From Phycisphaerae bacterium (lineage in GTDB: Bacteria; Planctomycetota; Phycisphaerae; Sedimentisphaerales; SG8-4), in NCBI GenBank assembly GCA_030614945.1, contig JAUXAH010000084.1:1-7564 (forward strand): DNA of 7,564 nucleotides, given 5' to 3'. The notes beneath the pieces were generated by a model, which saw nothing but the letters and a program-made list of their open reading frames with translations, ran no database searches and was not told the origin of the DNA. Within the stretch, counting starts at the first letter, position 1; every line of letters begins with the position of its first letter. Of this stretch, positions 1 through 6,045 are shown in pieces. Both the position numbers and the translations under genes were made by a program.

Positions 1-9
1 CGAACAAAA

Positions 10-92
10 CAAACCCAATTCAAACCCAATCCCCCAGCGCGATACGCAATACGCAATACGAGATACGAGATACAAACCCAATCAAACCCAAC
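10..92. repeat. Four direct copies of CAAACCCAAT bracketing a heptamer tract
   Basis: The ten-base word CAAACCCAAT occurs at 10-19, 21-30 and 73-82, and a fourth copy differing only in its last base lies at 83-92. Two copies stand on each side of the heptamer tract at 41-75, so the whole looks like one composite intergenic repeat. No coding region is supported here; ORFs through it on either strand are low-complexity. I infer a lineage-specific dispersed repeat, but one window cannot show copies elsewhere in the genome. Confidence 0.7.
41..75. repeat. Heptanucleotide tandem repeat, five units, consensus RATACGM
   Basis: Five consecutive 7-base units start at 41, 48, 55, 62 and 69. Four fit RATACGM exactly (R = A/G, M = A/C) and the last differs at one position. 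A 7-base period resembles the short tandemly repeated repetitive sequences described in cyanobacterial intergenic DNA. No role can be read from the sequence. A second, differently worded 7-base tract lies at 6814-6848. Confidence 0.75.
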
Positions 93-97
93 CTGTA

Positions 98-328
98 GTG
101 AGCTTGCCTGTCCTGCCTGTCCTGAGCCTGCCGAAGGGAGCTTGTCGAAGGGGTCGAACCTATTTCAAAGGCAAAAAAATGCTGCTGCATTTGACGATTA
201 ATGGACGGCGTAAGTCGTTTGGTTACTACGCCGACGAAATAGAGGCGGCCAAGGCCTACGACCGGGCGGCGATGAAGTATCACGGGGAATTCGCCTCGCT
301 GAATTTCCCGGAATCCGCCGGCGGCTGA
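98..328 (+). pseudogene. Truncated AP2/ERF-type DNA-binding domain remnant
   Basis: The open frame starts at a GTG inside the upstream repeat and would give 76 aa, but only about the last 50 residues look like protein of a known family. They match the second half of an AP2 domain: a TINGRRKSFGYY strand segment, then EIEAAKAYDRAAMKYHGEF and the closing ASLNFP motif. Bacterial AP2 domains usually sit in small proteins or behind HNH homing-endonuclease domains. Here the first strand of the domain and any HNH part are missing and their place is taken by repeat sequence, so I read this as a decayed fragment. A short peptide from the ATG at 180 (49 aa) could still be made, but no ribosome binding site precedes it. 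It is unlikely to be functional in lipid metabolism or linked to the genes downstream. Confidence 0.6.
106..152. repeat. REP-like repeat: GCCTGTCCT doublet plus GAGCYTGYCGAAGGG doublet
   Basis: GCCTGTCCT is repeated exactly at 106-114 and 115-123. It is followed by two 15-base units of consensus GAGCYTGYCGAAGGG, at 124-138 and 138-152, which share one G and differ at two positions. The reverse complement contains the CTTCGACAAGCTC word, which I recall from dispersed intergenic repeats in many environmental bacterial genomes (from memory, not searched). The repeat runs into the 5' side of the AP2 remnant and supplies the first codons of the ORF that contains it. Confidence 0.6.
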
Positions 329-401
329 GTGTAATTTCGGCGGGGCTAAATACAAACTAACCTTTGACTAAGCCTGGTCTTTTAGTTACCTTTCGCTAAC
401 T

Positions 402-1766
402 ATGAAGAGGTTGGTAACGTCGTGTTTTGGTCTTGGCCGGCTGCCACTTGCTCCGGGAACCTGGGGCTCGCTGCCGCCAGTGGCTATATTTGCCCTGATG
501 TGGCACTTCGACACATCGCCTGCCGTAATATCAATCGTAATGGCGGCTCTGGCTTTGGCTGGTTCTGTTATTTGCGTTAAATTCGCACCCGCTGCAATCG
601 CCGCAACCGGCAGAGCTGACCCACGGGAAGTTGTTGCCGACGAATTTGCCGGCCAGGCGGTTACATTTTTAGCCATTCCTTTTTTAACCACAGCCGCAAT
701 CTCTACCAAGCAAATCTGGGCCGCTGCGGTGCTCGGCTTTCTGCTGTTCAGATTGTTCGATATTGTCAAGCCCTGGCCAATCCGCAAGCTCGAAAAGCTC
801 CCGAAAACCTGGGGTATTCTTGCCGATGATTTGTTGGCAGGTGTGTATGCGAGCATCGCATTACTTTTTTGTCTGCGAACCGGCCTGGTCGAGCGCCTTA
901 GCGAATCGTTTAGCTTCGACGCCTCATCATTAAATGTTTTCTCGGCAGCAATCCTCGGGGCCGTTCAGGGCCTGACGGAATTTCTGCCGGTCTCATCATC
1001 CGGCCATCTGGTTTTGTTTGAGAACCTCTTCGGCTTTAATCCCGAAAAGCCGGAGATGTTGTTGTTTGATTTGGCCACTCACGTCGGAACGGTCGCTGCC
1101 ATTTTTATTGTCTTTCGCAAATCCATCGCCGCTTTTTTGAGGAACCTGATGACATCCGGCAAATATGGAACCTCGGCCATTGATATTTATAAAAAAAGCC
1201 CGAGTGTCCACATCCTGGTCCTGGCAATTTTTGCTACCGTTGTAACCGGTGTGCTGGGCTTATTGTTCAAAGAGTATTTCGCCTCTGCTCGCGGCAGCTT
1301 GGCAATAGTAGCTTCGATGTGGGTTATCACCGGGACCTTGTTACTGATTACCGATTGGCGAAAAAAAACCCGCCTGGGTCTGCGTCAATTCGCCATCTGG
1401 CAGGCGATAGTGGTCGGCCTGGCTCAAGCCGCTGCAATTATGCCCGGAATTTCACGCAGCGGTGCAACTATCTGTGCAGCCATCCTGATAGGCCTGCACC
1501 GCCGATGGGCGGTAGAGTTTAGTTTCCTGATTGCAATACCGGCTATTCTGGGAGCAACAGCGATACAATTGGTCAAGGATTTCGCAGAAATCAGCTCCGG
1601 GAGCTTACCGCTCAACTCGGTTGTAACCGGCTCAGTCGTAGCCGCTCTTGTAGGCATCCTGGCTCTGAAGCTGCTAATCAAAACCTCCAGAACGGCAAAT
1701 CTGAGATTTTTTGCCTTTTATTGTTATATTTTGGCCGGTTTTGTGTTACTTTATCTCTTGAAATAA
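402..1766 (+). CDS. Fused phosphatidylglycerophosphatase A / undecaprenyl-diphosphate phosphatase (PgpA-UppP)
   Basis: One 454-aa integral membrane protein with two complete enzyme domains. Residues 1-160 match PgpA, which removes phosphate from phosphatidylglycerophosphate to give phosphatidylglycerol. Visible motifs are LAPGTWGS (16-23), the acidic DPREVVADEFAGQ (73-85), FDIVKPWPI (119-127) and GILADDLLAG (138-147). Residues about 175-454 match UppP/BacA, which converts undecaprenyl diphosphate to the monophosphate carrier. They show QGLTEFLPVSSSGHL (189-203) and PGISRSGAT (348-356). E193, S199, H202 and R352 align by eye with E. coli UppP E21, S27, H30 and R174; Q189 replaces E17, a common family variant. 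Each half has normal family length. The linker (about 160-177) has no ATG, GTG or TTG codon in frame; the last such codon before the second domain is a GTG at 843, inside the PgpA half. The ATG at 402 gives the expected PgpA N-terminus but lacks a Shine-Dalgarno sequence. Domain identities are firm; expression as one chain is inferred. Confidence 0.93.
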   Translation: MKRLVTSCFGLGRLPLAPGTWGSLPPVAIFALMWHFDTSPAVISIVMAALALAGSVICVKFAPAAIAATGRADPREVVADEFAGQAVTFLAIPFLTTAAISTKQIWAAAVLGFLLFRLFDIVKPWPIRKLEKLPKTWGILADDLLAGVYASIALLFCLRTGLVERLSESFSFDASSLNVFSAAILGAVQGLTEFLPVSSSGHLVLFENLFGFNPEKPEMLLFDLATHVGTVAAIFIVFRKSIAAFLRNLMTSGKYGTSAIDIYKKSPSVHILVLAIFATVVTGVLGLLFKEYFASARGSLAIVASMWVITGTLLLITDWRKKTRLGLRQFAIWQAIVVGLAQAAAIMPGISRSGATICAAILIGLHRRWAVEFSFLIAIPAILGATAIQLVKDFAEISSGSLPLNSVVTGSVVAALVGILALKLLIKTSRTANLRFFAFYCYILAGFVLLYLLK

Positions 1767-1786
1767 GCTCGAATTGGTGTGATAAT
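1758..1786 (+). promoter_or_regulatory. Sigma-70-like promoter for the radical SAM gene
   Basis: TTGAAA (1758-1763), a 17-base spacer and GATAAT (1781-1786) match the housekeeping consensus at five of six bases in each box, and TG at 1778-1779 adds an extended -10 element. The -35 box lies on the last codons of the PgpA-UppP gene. The predicted start near 1793 leaves a leader of roughly 65 bases. The word GTGTGATA occurs at 1777-1784, over the -10, and again at 1791-1798, around the predicted start, and could be a protein-binding direct repeat. Promoter status is inferred from sequence only. Confidence 0.55.
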
Positions 1787-1846
1787 TACTGTGTGATAGA
1801 AGTGTTTTTGAGAGAATCATCTTGCCAATGGTCTTGATTTGGAAAA

Positions 1847-1852
1847 GGGGAG
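1847..1852 (+). promoter_or_regulatory. Ribosome binding site GGGGAG of the radical SAM gene
   Basis: GGGGAG lies six bases before the ATG at 1859. This spacing is good and fixes the start of the radical SAM protein. Confidence 0.7.
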
Positions 1853-1858
1853 TCAAAA

Positions 1859-3283
1859 ATGAAAACTGAGGTACTATCACCAACACTAATCAAAATGGCA
1901 AATCATAAGCACCTCCGAAAACTATTGATAAAAAAAATCGATAATTACATTTATAAAAATGTAGTTGCCAATGATTCAGAGGATTTAAAACAAGTGCAGT
2001 TGAAAAAATACCAGTTCCTCTCAGCAATGCTGCATTGTGTGATTAGAAACGTAGGTAAAGGCTACATTTCGAAGGAAGTTATAAAAAAAATCATCGATGT
2101 GTTAGTTCAAAATAATCTTATGGAGGGAGACCAAAGTTACGAGCAGGCCGTTGAAAAATTCATGCAAAAATATGGCGAACCGCCGCCGAGTTTTATCGTC
2201 TTTTCTCCTACGCAAAAATGCAATCTGTATTGCGTCGGCTGTTATGCGTCTTCGGCAGCAAATACCCCCGCCACGATACCTTATCTCTATGTAGATAGAG
2301 TAGTCAGTGAGGTTCACGACTCCTGGGGCTCCAGGTTTATAACTATCAGCGGCGGCGAACCTTTTATGTATAAGAGCGAAGGCAAAACGCTCCTTGATAT
2401 CTTTGAAAAATACAACGATATGTTCTTCCTCGTATATACCAATGGGATGCTTATTAACGAAGAAGTTGCTCAAAGACTTATGGAATCGGCAAATGCCACG
2501 CCTGCAATTTCAGTCGAGGGCTTTGAGAAAGAAACCGACGAAAGAAGAGGCGCCGGCACACACAAAAAAAACCTCAACGCTTTTGAACACTTAAGACAGG
2601 CGGGTGTGCCTTTCGGCATTTCCGTAACGGCAACGAGCAAAAACGTAGATGTACTACTAACGGATGAATTTTATGATTTTTACTTCAAAGAACAAGGTGC
2701 CTGCTATATGTGGCAATTTCAACTGATGCCCATCGGGCGAGGCAAAGACGAAATTGACTTAATGGTCAATCCCGAAAAGAGGGTCCAGTTATATAGAAAA
2801 TGGGAAAAACTGCTCAGCGAAAAGAAATATTGCATCGCTGATTTCTGGAACAGCGGTGTACTCACCAGAGGATGTATCGCCTACGGCAGAAGCGGCGGAT
2901 ACGCCTATATCGACTGGCATGGCAACGTAACGCCCTGTGCCTTCATTCCTTACTACGTCGATAATATCTACGATTTATACAACAGCGGAAAAACATTGTC
3001 AGATGCAATCTTCTCCGATTTTATGAAAAATGGCCGTAAATGGCAGAGAGAATACGGCCTTGACAATTGCAAAAAACCGGGGAACTGGCTAATGCCTTGC
3101 TCCATAAGAGACCATTACGAAATTTTCAGAAATTCAGTTTTGCCGAAAGAGGCAAAACCCGAAGACGAAAAAGCCAGAGAAGCCCTGGAATCTGATGAAT
3201 ATTTTGAGGTGTTGAAAAACTATGACGAAAAGCTGCAGGGTTTAACTGAAAAAATCTGGGAGAATGAGTATTTGAATGTATAA
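1859..3283 (+). CDS. Radical SAM protein with partial SPASM-like C-terminal cysteine set, substrate unknown
   Basis: A 474-aa cytosolic iron-sulfur enzyme. Residues 1-110 form a lysine-rich, mostly helical N-terminal region. The radical SAM core follows: CNLYCVGC (C121, C125, C128) is the CX3CX2C motif for the cluster that cleaves S-adenosylmethionine, and ISGGEP (163-168) is the SAM-binding GGEP motif. Other family-like landmarks are AISVEGFEKETDERRGAGT (216-234) and MPIG (290-293). The C-terminal part has C339 and C360 in a CX15GX4C arrangement, then C404 and C414. This resembles the start of a SPASM domain but has too few cysteines for two auxiliary clusters, so one auxiliary cluster is the likelier reading. 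From memory, the order of motifs fits a family of uncharacterised radical SAM proteins found in anaerobes. No precursor-peptide gene is visible beside it. The first 100 codons are clearly AT-richer than the flanking genes and arginine is mostly AGA, so acquisition by transfer is possible. The enzyme class is firm; the reaction is not known. Confidence 0.9.
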   Translation: MKTEVLSPTLIKMANHKHLRKLLIKKIDNYIYKNVVANDSEDLKQVQLKKYQFLSAMLHCVIRNVGKGYISKEVIKKIIDVLVQNNLMEGDQSYEQAVEKFMQKYGEPPPSFIVFSPTQKCNLYCVGCYASSAANTPATIPYLYVDRVVSEVHDSWGSRFITISGGEPFMYKSEGKTLLDIFEKYNDMFFLVYTNGMLINEEVAQRLMESANATPAISVEGFEKETDERRGAGTHKKNLNAFEHLRQAGVPFGISVTATSKNVDVLLTDEFYDFYFKEQGACYMWQFQLMPIGRGKDEIDLMVNPEKRVQLYRKWEKLLSEKKYCIADFWNSGVLTRGCIAYGRSGGYAYIDWHGNVTPCAFIPYYVDNIYDLYNSGKTLSDAIFSDFMKNGRKWQREYGLDNCKKPGNWLMPCSIRDHYEIFRNSVLPKEAKPEDEKAREALESDEYFEVLKNYDEKLQGLTEKIWENEYLNV

Positions 3284-3334
3284 TGAATGCCCAACCGGCT
3301 GTACGGCTTTTGAAGTTTGAATTTTCTTAATAAG

Positions 3335-3353
3335 GTCTCGGGGAGACGTTTTT
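3335..3353 (+). terminator. Weak intrinsic-terminator-like hairpin after the radical SAM gene
   Basis: GTCTC (3335-3339) pairs perfectly with GAGAC (3343-3347) across a GGG loop, and a run of five T follows at 3349-3353. The stem is only five base pairs, so termination may be partial. A TATAAT at 3279-3284, overlapping the radical SAM stop codon, has only a poor -35 partner; if it is a promoter, this hairpin would lie in the leader of the next gene and could act as an attenuator. Confidence 0.4.
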
Positions 3354-3367
3354 CCGGAGCTTGTTTT

Positions 3368-3373
3368 GGAGGG
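3368..3373 (+). promoter_or_regulatory. Ribosome binding site GGAGGG deciding the start of the 252-aa protein
   Basis: GGAGGG sits ten bases before the ATG at 3384. It favours that ATG over the in-frame TTG at 3366, which would overlap the ribosome binding site itself. Confidence 0.7.
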
Positions 3374-3383
3374 TTTTCCAATT

Positions 3384-4142
3384 ATGTCAAATAGTTACAG
3401 TTCTCTTTGCGACGATTTTTATCTCGATATGTACATTAATACCGAGCTTGACCTCCCGACCCAGCGCGACACCGTCCTGGCCTTTTTCGAGCGGATACAA
3501 AAGGAATTCTCTTCTATGGGCTGCTTCTACCGACGTGAAAATAACGAATACTGCCTGGAGGAAGACCGCAGCGCCGCCCAATACCGCTGGATTACGCTCG
3601 AAACAGATCGTATTGGCTCCGGAGTAGTTAATCCCTCAAGCTTTGAAAGTGCTTATCGCCAGGATAGACTGGTGCTCGAGCTTGTCCCCTATATGCTCAG
3701 CGTAAGTCATCTTGATATCGATTCACTGGATGTTACTTTCGCTATGGATTTTGATTACGCAGGCAGTCACGATGAGGTTATCGCCGAGGCACTATTGGCA
3801 CAGACCGCCTTTAGCTGCCTTCTGGACCTGCCTTCCGCCAGGCCCATCGGCTTTTCACCCGCAGTGGTGGTGGCATTATCCGACGATTGCCGTACTCAGG
3901 CCCGAATCAGTGTAGAGTCAAAAACAAGCGTCGTAGAGAGCGGAAGACAAAAGCATAAGTCGGATGAGGCGATAAGTCTTTTCTTTACAATCCGCCAATA
4001 CCCTTCGAGTACAGAAAAATTTGACGCCCTAAAATCTTTTGAGCATCAATGTCAACTTATCGAAAAATTAATGGCCGAAAAAATAGTCCTTAACTTCGTC
4101 CATCCTTTAACGGAGACAATCGCACAAAAACGATTAACCTGA
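3384..4142 (+). CDS. Conserved-looking soluble protein of unknown function, 252 aa
   Basis: I cannot assign a function. The protein starts MSNSYSSLCDDFYLDMYINT and has no signal peptide, no membrane segment and no recognisable catalytic or metal-binding motif. It is acidic through its middle, with aromatic and charged patches such as YRWITLE (67-73), RLVLELVPYMLS (95-106) and VTFAMDFDYAGSHDEV (117-132). A lysine- and serine-rich stretch (about 180-193) may be a flexible loop before a strand-like segment, ISLFFTIRQY (197-206), and a C-terminal helix (215-233). From memory it resembles a hypothetical protein conserved in planctomycetes; this was not searched. It has its own strong ribosome binding site, and the 161-aa membrane protein begins only 20 bases after its stop, so these two are probably co-transcribed. 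The reading frame is well supported by codon use and length. Confidence 0.75.
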   Translation: MSNSYSSLCDDFYLDMYINTELDLPTQRDTVLAFFERIQKEFSSMGCFYRRENNEYCLEEDRSAAQYRWITLETDRIGSGVVNPSSFESAYRQDRLVLELVPYMLSVSHLDIDSLDVTFAMDFDYAGSHDEVIAEALLAQTAFSCLLDLPSARPIGFSPAVVVALSDDCRTQARISVESKTSVVESGRQKHKSDEAISLFFTIRQYPSSTEKFDALKSFEHQCQLIEKLMAEKIVLNFVHPLTETIAQKRLT

Positions 4143-4162
4143 ATTTCAGGAAAAACCTTAAA

Positions 4163-4648
4163 ATGGCTATCGAAGCCCCAATAAGCAAGTTCAAAAAGAA
4201 CGGCCTCAAAATCTATATCGCTGTTTGTATTGCTGTGGCAATTATTTTTGCCTACGATGGCTATCTGAGTAAATATAAGTGGTCAATGCGTTATAACTTT
4301 TATAAAAAGCATGTGGTTGATAATGACGGTAAACCCACCGCCACAATGAAGTTTAATCGAGGGTCGCCGCCGTTCTTTATTGGTGCCGCAGTGCTTTTAG
4401 GTGCATATCTGTTTGCAATAAAGAACAGGAAGATTATCGCCGATGAAAATGAGCTTATCATCAGCAATAAGGAAAGGATTGCTTACCATTCCATACAAAA
4501 AATAGACAAAACCTTTTTTAAGTCGAAAGGGCGTTTTATTATCACTTACAAAAATAAAGATGACAGGGAAGTCAACCGCAAAATAAGCGGTAGAACATAC
4601 GATAATTTAGCAGCCATTTTGGATGAGCTCGTGGCAAAAATCAGTTGA
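4163..4648 (+). CDS. Small membrane protein with two transmembrane helices and a C-terminal PH-like region
   Basis: A 161-aa protein without a recognised family name. Two hydrophobic segments are clear: about 15-31 (KIYIAVCIAVAIIFAYD) and about 70-86 (PFFIGAAVLLGAYLFAI). The roughly 40 residues between them are polar and should face the other side of the membrane from both ends. The C-terminal 70 residues alternate short strands and charged turns (IIADENELIISNKERIAY, then KGRFIITYKNKDDREV) and end in a helix, NLAAILDELVAKI. This pattern recalls the bacterial PH-like domains found behind paired membrane helices; that comparison is by eye only. An AGGA lies about 11 bases before the ATG. The gene follows the 252-aa gene by 20 bases. 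It is AT-richer than purA and uppS. An orphan membrane-anchored sensor or scaffold would fit, but no function can be claimed. Confidence 0.7.
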   Translation: MAIEAPISKFKKNGLKIYIAVCIAVAIIFAYDGYLSKYKWSMRYNFYKKHVVDNDGKPTATMKFNRGSPPFFIGAAVLLGAYLFAIKNRKIIADENELIISNKERIAYHSIQKIDKTFFKSKGRFIITYKNKDDREVNRKISGRTYDNLAAILDELVAKIS

Positions 4649-4673
4649 AAATTATCGCAATAATATCTAAAAT
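4645..4673 (+). promoter_or_regulatory. Sigma-70-like promoter for purA with a palindrome in the spacer
   Basis: TTGAAA (4645-4650), a 17-base spacer and TAAAAT (4668-4673) each match the housekeeping consensus at five of six bases. The -35 box overlaps the TGA of the preceding membrane-protein gene. The spacer contains ATTAT-N4-ATAAT (4651-4664), a perfect 5-bp inverted repeat that could be an operator or simply AT-rich sequence. The predicted start near 4680 gives a leader of about 74 bases before the purA ATG. Confidence 0.6.
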
Positions 4674-4684
4674 TTAATCCGTTG

Positions 4685-4718
4685 ACCGCAACATGTTACT
4701 TTAGTAGGCTGTTGCGGT
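4685..4718 (+). promoter_or_regulatory. Stem-loop at the 5' end of the predicted purA leader
   Basis: ACCGCAACA (4685-4693) pairs perfectly with TGTTGCGGT (4710-4718) over a 16-base loop, and a G-T pair can be added at the base. The loop contains a smaller TAC/GTA pairing. It begins only a few bases after the predicted transcription start, and no T-run follows directly, so it looks less like a terminator than like a 5' stabilising or regulatory hairpin. It does not resemble the purine riboswitch. In-frame translation from the TTG at 4682 would run through it, which argues against that start for PurA. Confidence 0.5.
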
Positions 4719-4753
4719 TTATGTTTGCGAACATTTTTAAGAGGCGGGCACAA

Positions 4754-6028
4754 ATGAATTCTTGTGTTGTCGGATTACAGTGGGGCGATGAGGGCAAAGG
4801 CAAGATTGTAGATGTCCTCGCCGAGCACAGCGATATCGTCGTCCGATACAGCGGTGGTGCCAACGCCGGCCACACCGTTGTCGTAGGTGACAACAGGTTT
4901 GCTTTGCACCTTTTGCCCAGCGGTTCGGTTCGGCCGAATATTATCTGCGTAATCACAAATGCCGTAGTCGTTGACCCCGACACACTTATAAAGGAAATCG
5001 ATAAACTGGCCCAAAAAAATATCACGCTAAACAACCGCCTCTTTATAAGTGAGAATGCCCACCTCGTCCTGGATTATCACAAAAAAGAGGACCAGTTACG
5101 CGAGGAATCCCTCGGCAAAAACAAACTCGGCACCACTGTTCGGGGCATCGGCCCCTGTTATGCAGATAAGGTCGGCAGAACCCATACCGCACGTATGGCC
5201 GATTTAAGAGACCTCGGAAAGCTTAAAGCCAAGCTGAAAACCATCGTGGACTATAAAAACAAAATCTTTGCCGCCCTTTATAACGCAGAGCCGATAAGCG
5301 CTGCTCCCCTCTTCGAAAAGTGTAAATCTTATGCCGACAAGCTTCTGCCCTTCATCACTGACACAACCGAATTTCTGCACAAGTCAATTGCGGACGGCAA
5401 ATCAATCCTGTTTGAAGGCGCCCAGGGCTCACTGCTGGACCTGGACCACGGCACTTTCCCGTTTGTAACCAGCTCGAACTCAAGCGGGCTTGGTATGCCG
5501 GCCGGCTGTGGCGTGCCCGCCAAAATGGTCGATAAATTCTTCGGCGTGGCCAAGGCCTACACAACGAGGGTCGGCGCCGGCCCATTCCCTACCGAGCAGG
5601 ACAACGAAATCGGCCGGTACATCCGTGACAAAGGGCAAGAATACGGCACCACCACCGGCCGGCCCCGCCGATGCGGCTGGTTCGACGCCGTAGCCGTATC
5701 CTACGCCGTAACCATCAGCGCTATCGACTCCATAGCATTAATGCACCTCGACACACTCACCGGCTTAAAAGAAATAAAAATTTGCAGGGCGTACAAAATC
5801 AACGGAAAAGAAAAGACCTTTTTCCCCGCAAATACAGCCAGACTTTCGCAGGCGAGTCCCATTTACGAAACCGTCCCCGGCTGGGATGAGGATGTAACCG
5901 AAGTAAACGATTTTCACGATTTGCCTTTGAACGCCCAAAACTTTATCGTCCTTATCGAGGAAATGACCGGCAAACCGGTCACAATCATTGGCGTCGGCCC
6001 AAAACGAAATCAGACAATATTTAGATAG
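4754..6028 (+). CDS. purA: Adenylosuccinate synthetase
   Basis: PurA joins IMP and aspartate using GTP to form adenylosuccinate, the first step from IMP to AMP, in the cytosol. The 424-aa length is typical of the family. Diagnostic motifs are all present: the P-loop-like QWGDEGKGK (9-17), SGGANAGHT with catalytic H40 (33-41), GTTVRGIGPCYADKVGR (126-142), FEGAQGSLLDLDHGTFPFVT (220-239), GTTTGRPRRCGWFD (298-311) and the C-terminal GVGPKRNQTI (413-422). The ATG at 4754 is chosen because family members begin just before the GLQWGDEGKGK motif and a GAGG lies nine bases upstream. The longer frame from a TTG at 4682 would add 24 unrelated residues spanning the leader hairpin. The gene has its own predicted promoter and is followed after 17 bases by uppS, so transcription probably continues into the lipid genes. 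Nothing in the active-site motifs looks impaired. Confidence 0.97.
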   Translation: MNSCVVGLQWGDEGKGKIVDVLAEHSDIVVRYSGGANAGHTVVVGDNRFALHLLPSGSVRPNIICVITNAVVVDPDTLIKEIDKLAQKNITLNNRLFISENAHLVLDYHKKEDQLREESLGKNKLGTTVRGIGPCYADKVGRTHTARMADLRDLGKLKAKLKTIVDYKNKIFAALYNAEPISAAPLFEKCKSYADKLLPFITDTTEFLHKSIADGKSILFEGAQGSLLDLDHGTFPFVTSSNSSGLGMPAGCGVPAKMVDKFFGVAKAYTTRVGAGPFPTEQDNEIGRYIRDKGQEYGTTTGRPRRCGWFDAVAVSYAVTISAIDSIALMHLDTLTGLKEIKICRAYKINGKEKTFFPANTARLSQASPIYETVPGWDEDVTEVNDFHDLPLNAQNFIVLIEEMTGKPVTIIGVGPKRNQTIFR

Positions 6029-6045
6029 TTCTCGAACCGTAGGAA

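Noticed and set aside
315..324. Palindrome CCGCCGGCGG near the end of the AP2 remnant
   Set aside because: It has no loop, lies in a GC-rich codon run and has no T-run after it, so it is not supported as a terminator.
20..355. Open frame on the minus strand across the left repeat patch
   Set aside because: It reads through heptamer and REP-like repeats and opposite the AP2 remnant; the translation is low-complexity with no recognisable domain.
364..392. Possible promoter TTGACT before the fused phosphatase gene
   Set aside because: The -35 is good but the sequence 17 bases downstream (TACCTT) matches only three of six -10 positions, and the transcript would be almost leaderless.
386..856. 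Long open frame on the minus strand opposite the PgpA domain
   Set aside because: The plus-strand frame carries clear PgpA motifs; the antisense translation has none and is a shadow.
1859..3283. Assignment of the radical SAM protein to a peptide-modifying (RiPP) cluster
   Set aside because: No small precursor gene, peptidase or transporter is visible nearby, and the SPASM-like cysteines are incomplete.
3366..3383. Longer start of the 252-aa protein at TTG 3366
   Set aside because: This codon overlaps the GGAGGG ribosome binding site that serves the ATG at 3384.
4685..4718. Purine riboswitch before purA
   Set aside because: The region is a single stem-loop without the three-way junction and conserved loop words of that class.
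4682..4753. N-terminal extension of PurA from the TTG at 4682
   Set aside because: The 24 extra residues do not fit the family, run through the leader hairpin and start at the predicted transcription start; the ATG at 4754 has a ribosome binding site.
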